Assembly (NCBI GenBank): GCA_044349205.1
Contig: JBIKRJ010000064.1
Location: 1 to 10,932 of the forward strand
Source of the DNA: UBA9547 sp044349205
Lineage (GTDB): Bacteria > Bacteroidota > Bacteroidia > Cytophagales > UBA9547
Direction of reading: 5' to 3'
Length of the DNA stretch: 10,932 nucleotides
A program made the translations under genes and the position numbers. Below are positions 7,259-10,932 of the stretch, piece after piece. The notes beneath the pieces were generated by a model that saw nothing but the letters and a program-made list of their open reading frames with translations, ran no database searches and had not been told where the DNA came from. The number at the start of each line of letters is the position of its first letter. Positions within the stretch are counted from its first letter, which is position 1.

Positions 7259-7286
7259 TGATTTCGAATTTATAAATTCGAAATCA
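7259..7286. repeat. Perfect 28-bp palindrome (2 x 14 bp, no loop)
   Basis: The half TGATTTCGAATTTA is followed directly by its exact reverse complement, so TTCGAA occurs twice, 14 bp apart (7263-7268 and 7277-7282). It is about 230 nt upstream of the PhoX-like start. There is no T-run beyond it, so a terminator is unlikely. A dimeric regulator's operator or a recombination/hairpin site are the alternatives; nothing in the sequence decides between them. Confidence 0.75.
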
Positions 7287-7417
7287 CTTCTTTAATTGAG
7301 GTTCCCTTCTCAGAAAGATTACAGTAGCTGCAAAAACGGCCCAAGGTTCAAAAGTAAACTATTGCTAACCCAGCTAGTAATTAAAATTGAGAATTAGACA
7401 ATTAACTCTTTAAAAAA

Positions 7418-7582
7418 TCGCATTTCAATTTGGAGCAAGCAATAGAAGTGGCCAAAACGCTGAAAGTGGAAAAGACCTACCTCACTCATATTAGCCATCA
7501 CATGGGCTTGCATGCACAAGTAAGCAAGGAATTGCCAAAAGGGATAGAACTAGGTTTCGATGGTCTATCTTTAGAAGTGTAA
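7418..7582 (+). pseudogene. Detached 3' end of an MBL-fold hydrolase gene (54 codons + stop)
   Basis: The frame reads from SHFNLEQAIEVAK to GFDGLSLEV and a TAA, matching residues 200-253 of the hydrolase at 1344-2105 without gaps. There is no start codon, and an in-frame TAA lies 5 codons upstream (7403-7405), so it cannot make the enzyme. It retains the THISHHMG metal motif. Of 18 differing codons, 13 are synonymous. The five replacements are F221L, T232A, A243E, V250S and I253V. That pattern means the two copies diverged while both were under selection for protein function, and that this one lost its upstream part recently. It is either the displaced original 3' end of the resident gene or a fragment brought in from a relative. 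Confidence 0.88.
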
Positions 7583-7606
7583 AGTTCTTAGTTCGTACCA
7601 TGCCCA

Positions 7607-7624
7607 TTCGCTGAGCTTGTAGAA
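7607..7624 (+). repeat. Degenerate REP-like extragenic sequence
   Basis: TTCGCTGAGCTTGTAGAA differs by one base from TTCGCTGAGCTTGTCGAA, a short dispersed extragenic palindrome that I remember as very common between genes in Bacteroidota and some other phyla. The changed base (A for C at 7621) breaks one pair of the terminal TTCG/CGAA stem, so this copy looks decayed. It lies in the 96-nt gap between the hydrolase fragment and the DUF218 gene. Only one copy is seen in the window, so repeat status rests on memory. Confidence 0.4.
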
Positions 7625-7678
7625 AGAGCTTTTAACATGCACCGAAAATAGATTAAGTATTTTTCAAGTAAATACCGG

Positions 7679-8443
7679 TTAAATATAGCCACTTACTTTG
7701 TACACTACATAGCCCATCAGTTCGTGCAAAATGATGTACCACTTGCAAGGAGCCAACACGCCAGGAAAAAAATAATCTGGCGATATAATGGCCCCCTTGG
7801 CTTGCGAGTCGACGGGAAAGGCCTTTACTTTCAAGCCCACTTTTTCATAACAAGCCACGGCGCGGGGCATGTGCCATGCCGAAGTAACCAATAAAAACTT
7901 GGCCCCTGGTGCAAAATATTTTTCGGCCAAAATAGCAGTGTTGGTGGCATTTTCACGGGTATTCCGCGATTTGTCTTCGTACAAAATGTCTTCCTCTTTT
8001 ACCCCACACAACAACAATACCTTTTTTAAATATTCCGCTTCGGGTATTTTCTTCCCGAATATATCTCCACTGCCACCGCTTAATATAATTTTTTTTGCTT
8101 TTCCCAACTTGTACAATTGCATGGCGTGCATAAGCCTATCCGACGACCCAGCAAAATGTGTCCTATCGTCGGGAAGTTTGCCAGAAGATGCCATTCCTCC
8201 CAACACTATGGCCGCATCGTAGCCCTCTTCCACGTCTTTGTACCATACCAATGGCGACTCCCACCACAAAAGCAAAGGATTTAAAATAATTTCGGTGGTG
8301 TACACATATAGAATGCAAATAGAGGAAATAAGAAGAACACGTTTTTTTTTGGGCGAAACAAACAAAGAAGCCAACAAAGTGCCGTGAAGCCAATAAAAAG
8401 GCACTAAAAGGAAATGAAGTATTTTGGATAAAATAAAAAACAC
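7679..8443 (-). CDS. ElyC/YdcF-like DUF218 membrane protein
   Basis: A 254-residue protein starting at GTG, whose first base is the last base of the upstream channel gene's TAG stop. Two hydrophobic segments (about 5-29 and 36-59) precede a DUF218 domain with YDAAIVLGG (75-83), LSGGSG (121-126), KSRNTRENA (158-166) and LVTSAWHMPRA (185-195). Length and layout match E. coli ElyC, an envelope biogenesis factor linked to peptidoglycan/undecaprenyl-phosphate metabolism, better than soluble YdcF or SanA. The biochemical activity of the family is not firmly settled. It is the last gene of the minus-strand operon with an MscS channel and a TlpA thioredoxin, consistent with an envelope role. Codons 32-34 form an A9 run (T on the plus strand at 8342-8350), a possible slippage site. 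Confidence 0.85.
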   Translation of the reverse strand: MFFILSKILHFLLVPFYWLHGTLLASLFVSPKKKRVLLISSICILYVYTTEIILNPLLLWWESPLVWYKDVEEGYDAAIVLGGMASSGKLPDDRTHFAGSSDRLMHAMQLYKLGKAKKIILSGGSGDIFGKKIPEAEYLKKVLLLCGVKEEDILYEDKSRNTRENATNTAILAEKYFAPGAKFLLVTSAWHMPRAVACYEKVGLKVKAFPVDSQAKGAIISPDYFFPGVLAPCKWYIILHELMGYVVYKVSGYI

Positions 8444-9492
8444 TATTCGGTATTGTTGATGAGTATGCGTGGAAGCAAATCAGAATGATGCTGTTTCAAA
8501 TACTGAATAAGGTCTTCCCGAATGAGGGCACGCAGTTCGAAAGCCTTGTCGGGGTCAGAGGCACTCATGGTGGCGCGCACCTGCATGGTTTTTTCGCTAA
8601 AATCGGAGATAATCATTTTGCAGGTATTGCCATCCCACAGGGGCAAAGCTTGTACTTTCTTGATAAAAAACTCACGCATCTCGTCTATTGGAATACGGTA
8701 GTCCAAGTGCATGAAAATAGAAACAGTGATTTCGGAAGAATTGCGTGTCCAGTTTTCGAAGGGCTTGTCGGTAAAATAGGTAATGGGAAGTATCATTCGG
8801 CGTTGGTCCCACAATTTCACCACCACACTCGTCAGATTGATTTCCTCTACCCTACCATATTCTTTTTCCACATACACAAAATCGTCTATTTTCAACGAAT
8901 GATTAAACGCTATTTCCACTCCTGCCAACAAGTTGGAAATAGATTTTTGGGCAGCAAAACCCAATATCACGCCCATGATACCCGCCGAAGCCAATATAGA
9001 AGTGCCCAACTCGCGCACCTTGCTGAAACTCATCAAGACCAGCGAAACAGCAATGATGACGATGAAAATGAGTAAGATTTTTTTGATAAAAGACACCTGC
9101 GATTTGATGCGTTTGGTCTCGCTTGGGTCGCGCGACGATTTTTCGAAACGCATGTACAAAAGGTCTTCCAACACATTGGTAACGGCTACGACAATACTGG
9201 AAATGGTAATAATAAAGGCAATGCGTATGCAGTGGTTTATTTCTTCGATATACATTATGTTTTCATCTCCATGTATTAAGATGTTGAAAATGAGTATTGG
9301 GAAGAATAAATTCAAAGAAATCCTCATGCGTTTTCTCACGCTCGAGGCCAATTCAGGGTACTTTGTTTTCAGCACTTTGTACCCCAACCACAAGAAAGTG
9401 TGGCGTGCCAGTGTGGCCAAAAGAACCCCCACAAGCAAAAAGAAGGCTATTAGAGCCAATGGGTGCAATGTGTACAGAAAGTCGATGGACAT
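8443..9492 (-). CDS. MscS-family mechanosensitive ion channel
   Basis: A 349-residue inner-membrane protein. Hydrophobic segments lie near 10-30, 59-74, 90-111 and 138-155, followed by the pore-lining helix and beta domain of MscS: the run from about 163 to 197 contains ILASAGIMGVILGFAAQ and SISNLLAGVEIAF, then KIDDFVYV, YGRVEEINLTSVVVKLWDQRR and LPITYF. A C-terminal alpha/beta domain ends at residue 349. Such channels open under membrane tension and release solutes on hypo-osmotic shock. It is longer than E. coli MscS, with one or two extra N-terminal helices, as is common in this superfamily. Its ATG directly abuts the stop of the TlpA-like gene (TAAATG), and its own stop shares a base with the DUF218 start, so translation is probably coupled across all three. 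Confidence 0.92.
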   Translation of the reverse strand: MSIDFLYTLHPLALIAFFLLVGVLLATLARHTFLWLGYKVLKTKYPELASSVRKRMRISLNLFFPILIFNILIHGDENIMYIEEINHCIRIAFIITISSIVVAVTNVLEDLLYMRFEKSSRDPSETKRIKSQVSFIKKILLIFIVIIAVSLVLMSFSKVRELGTSILASAGIMGVILGFAAQKSISNLLAGVEIAFNHSLKIDDFVYVEKEYGRVEEINLTSVVVKLWDQRRMILPITYFTDKPFENWTRNSSEITVSIFMHLDYRIPIDEMREFFIKKVQALPLWDGNTCKMIISDFSEKTMQVRATMSASDPDKAFELRALIREDLIQYLKQHHSDLLPRILINNTE

Positions 9493-10026
9493 TTATAGAT
9501 ATTTTGAAAAATAACTAGGGTCTATTTCGCTGGGTTTGGGTGCGTTGTTGTCAAGCACAAGACCATTTTTACCTATCAAGATGTAACGCGGTATTTGGTC
9601 TAAATCGTAGTTTTCGGCAACATTGCCTGCATCGCCCTTGCTGCTCCACAACTCAACGGCATTCAGTTTGTTTCTTGCTACAGATTCGCGCCATTTTTGC
9701 TCATCATCGTCTATCGAAACATGAACAAACACAATGGAACTATCACCTGCCAAAGCTTTTTGCAAGTTGCGCTGTGGCACTACCTGTTTGATGCAATCGC
9801 CACACCAACTGGCCCAAAACTTGAGGTAAATGAGTTTGCCCTTGTATGACGAAAGCGCCACATCTCGTCCTTCCAAATTTTTCAATACAAAATCTAGTGC
9901 AGGTTTTTGTATATGAGGTTTGCCCGAAAATGTGTTGGACTTGGGCTGAAACTGCACACTGGCAATCCAACCCAATACAATGACGGCGAGAACCGCCACA
10001 AGTACAAATTTGATGGTTCTTGACAC
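9493..10026 (-). CDS. Membrane-anchored TlpA/ResA-like thioredoxin-fold protein
   Basis: A 177-residue protein starting at GTG. Residues 6-23 are a single hydrophobic anchor or signal, followed by a thioredoxin-like domain: the active site WCGDC (C75 and C78) in KFWASWCGDCIKQ and the cis-proline in DQIPRYILIGKNG (P146). This is the TlpA/ResA/AhpC-TSA type of periplasmic thiol-disulfide oxidoreductase, which reduces or isomerises disulfides in exported proteins or cytochrome c precursors. No cytochrome maturation gene is beside it, so the target is unknown. It lies 3 nt after the DUF349 gene and directly before the MscS gene. Bacteroidota genomes hold many paralogues of this type, so no gene symbol is given. 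Confidence 0.9.
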   Translation of the reverse strand: MSRTIKFVLVAVLAVIVLGWIASVQFQPKSNTFSGKPHIQKPALDFVLKNLEGRDVALSSYKGKLIYLKFWASWCGDCIKQVVPQRNLQKALAGDSSIVFVHVSIDDDEQKWRESVARNKLNAVELWSSKGDAGNVAENYDLDQIPRYILIGKNGLVLDNNAPKPSEIDPSYFSKYL

Positions 10027-10029
10027 GAT

Positions 10030-10932
10030 TTACAGACCTATTATGTCTTGCAATTTCGCCTGAATCTCATCCAAAAGCCTGGTTTTGTTGTCTAAACGCT
10101 TGTTTTGGAAGACGATTTTCTTTTTCAGCATCAGCTCCTCTTGGCTATCCTGCCCTGCAGTAGTTACTTTTGCCAAACTTGCCTGAAAGCTTTCAATCTC
10201 CATTTTTTCTCTTCTGATAAACTCCTTCATCAGGTTGGTTTTTATTTCAAGCTGTTCGCGCGTACTTCTGAGTTCGATACCCGGATGCTTTCTTTTCATC
10301 GTGTTTTCCAGATACGAAACTTCGAAATACTTGTCGACTGCCGCCGTGAACCTGTGCAAGATGTCTATTTTTTGCGGTGGCAGTTTACCCAACTTGCGCC
10401 AACGCTCTTGTATCTCTTTTATTTTGTCGGGGTTGGCAAAATCTTTTGCCTCGATTATTTTCTCTATTTCAATTGCCAAAGACTCCCATTTGGCATAATT
10501 CTCTTCTGTTGTTTTGGTGGACTTGAAAGCTTTTACAATTTCTTTGACCAGTTTTTTGTACTCTTTTATAATAGGGTGAAGGGTGCTTTTTGGAACATTT
10601 CCAACCTCTTTCCAAGCGGCTTGTATGGGCTTCAGTTCGGCTGGATGTCCCCTACGGACGTGTATTTCCTTCACTTTTTCGAGCAATTCCTTGTACGCTT
10701 CAAAACGCTTGGTGTACAAAAGCTGTATTTGCTCGTAAAAACTCTTCTTTCTGTCGTAAAAATCGGAAAAAACGGCACGAAATGCCGTCTCCAAGCCCTC
10801 TTCTAATTCTTTCTCGGCTTTTCCAGTTTTAATCCATTTTGCGTTTAATTCGCTCAATAGTTTGGTCGACTCTTTCCAGTCAGGATTGGAAGCAGCGGTT
10901 TGAGCCTCTTCTATCAAAGTTTCTTTTATCTG
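10030..10932 (-). CDS. DUF349 domain-containing protein, C-terminal part (5' end outside window)
   Basis: The frame stays open to the right window edge, so 300 C-terminal residues are visible; the TTG at 10917 is internal and not a start. The protein is highly charged and helical. Three DUF349-type units can be seen, marked by the tryptophan motifs SELNAKWIKTGK, AAWKEVGNVPKS and ERWRKLGKLPPQ, spaced about 71-74 residues apart. Each is followed by a helix of the type FRAVFSDFYDRK or FTAAVDKYFEV. The last 75 or so residues look like a coiled coil. Bacteroidota DUF349 proteins are usually about twice this length with several more units. No function is established that I can cite with confidence; cytoplasmic location is inferred from the absence of hydrophobic segments here. 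It is upstream of the thioredoxin, channel and DUF218 genes by 3 nt and so probably in their operon. Confidence 0.85.
   Translation of the reverse strand, partial: QIKETLIEEAQTAASNPDWKESTKLLSELNAKWIKTGKAEKELEEGLETAFRAVFSDFYDRKKSFYEQIQLLYTKRFEAYKELLEKVKEIHVRRGHPAELKPIQAAWKEVGNVPKSTLHPIIKEYKKLVKEIVKAFKSTKTTEENYAKWESLAIEIEKIIEAKDFANPDKIKEIQERWRKLGKLPPQKIDILHRFTAAVDKYFEVSYLENTMKRKHPGIELRSTREQLEIKTNLMKEFIRREKMEIESFQASLAKVTTAGQDSQEELMLKKKIVFQNKRLDNKTRLLDEIQAKLQDIIGL

Larger units (their letters stand above)
2106..7417. other. Candidate inserted block (LRR + PhoX-like genes) between direct repeats
   Basis: This segment lies between the two copies of the hydrolase 3' end. Removing 1941-7417 joins hydrolase codon 199 to codon 200 of the right copy in frame and restores a full gene ending 96 nt before the convergent DUF218 gene. 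The incoming DNA would then be 1941-7417, carrying its own version of the 3' end. The block has no integrase, transposase or inverted ends, so it is a passenger or remnant, not a self-moving element. The inference rests on the repeat geometry; an ancient duplication with later rearrangement is the main alternative. Confidence 0.5.
7029..7417. other. AT-rich intergenic region upstream of the PhoX-like gene
   Basis: About 390 nt with stops in all frames and no recognisable RNA gene. It must contain the promoter of the minus-strand PhoX-like gene. It holds a possible -7 box close to the start and a perfect 28-bp palindrome, both listed separately. The right edge is the point where the detached hydrolase fragment begins, so it may be a recombination junction. 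I see no insertion-sequence ends or transposase remnant in it. Confidence 0.6.

Noticed and set aside
2106..7417. Integrase, transposase or insertion-sequence ends within the candidate inserted block
   Set aside because: Both strands were read; the coding content is fully used by the LRR and PhoX-like genes, and no terminal inverted repeats were found. Self-mobility is therefore not claimed.
7657..7675. Inverted repeat GTATTT/AAATAC just after the DUF218 stop as a terminator
   Set aside because: Only six mostly A-T pairs with a 7-nt loop and no clean U-run; too weak to call.
7029..7678. tRNA or other structured RNA gene in the long intergenic region
   Set aside because: No cloverleaf, T-loop pattern or known riboswitch core was recognisable; the only strong secondary structure is the palindrome at 7259-7286.
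10030..10917. TTG at 10917 as the start of the DUF349 gene
   Set aside because: The frame is open to the window edge with a plausible sequence (QIKET), and the family is normally much longer; it is a truncated view, not a start.

Overview
This window most likely comes from a member of the Bacteroidota. A secreted protein ends in a typical type IX secretion (T9SS, Por) sorting domain. Start codons lack clear Shine-Dalgarno sequences, and one start is preceded by a TANNTTTG-type -7 box. The small 91-aa protein paired with a PhnP-like hydrolase, and the DUF349 protein, are also familiar from this phylum. I cannot name a genus.

Layout. (1) 1-2105, plus strand: the 3' end of a hybrid sensor kinase (receiver then HPt), a stand-alone receiver protein, a conserved 91-aa protein and a PhnP-like metallo-beta-lactamase-fold hydrolase. 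The first two are 1 nt apart, the third follows after 24 nt, and the last two overlap in TTGA. (2) 2102-7028, minus strand: an exported leucine-rich-repeat (LRR) protein, and upstream of it a 1307-aa exported protein with three near-identical beta-sandwich modules, a second beta-sandwich, a PhoX/DUF839 phosphatase-like domain and a T9SS tail. A strong hairpin terminator separates the two. (3) 7029-7678: 650 nt without an intact gene, holding a perfect 28-bp palindrome, a 165-bp detached copy of the 3' end of the hydrolase gene, and a REP-like sequence. (4) 7679-10932, minus strand: a tightly packed operon of a DUF349 protein (5' end outside the window), a TlpA/ResA-like thioredoxin, an MscS-type channel and an ElyC/YdcF-like DUF218 protein, joined by 3-nt, 0-nt and 1-nt-overlap junctions.

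The most interesting observation is that the LRR and PhoX genes lie between two direct copies of the last 54 codons plus stop of the hydrolase gene (1941-2105 and 7418-7582). The copies are aligned without gaps at 143 of 165 bases, and 13 of the 18 differing codons are synonymous. Joining base 1940 to 7418 restores a full hydrolase ORF ending 96 nt before the convergent DUF218 gene. The simplest reading is that about 5.5 kb entered the 3' end of the gene, supplied a replacement 3' end and displaced the resident one. This resembles elements that integrate in the 3' ends of genes such as icd. No integrase or transposase is visible, so the mechanism is open; homology-assisted acquisition from a relative fits equally well.

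Functionally, region 1 combines a His-Asp phosphorelay with a hydrolase pair, region 2 is an outward-facing cargo (organic-phosphate use or surface binding), and region 4 looks like an envelope maintenance operon.
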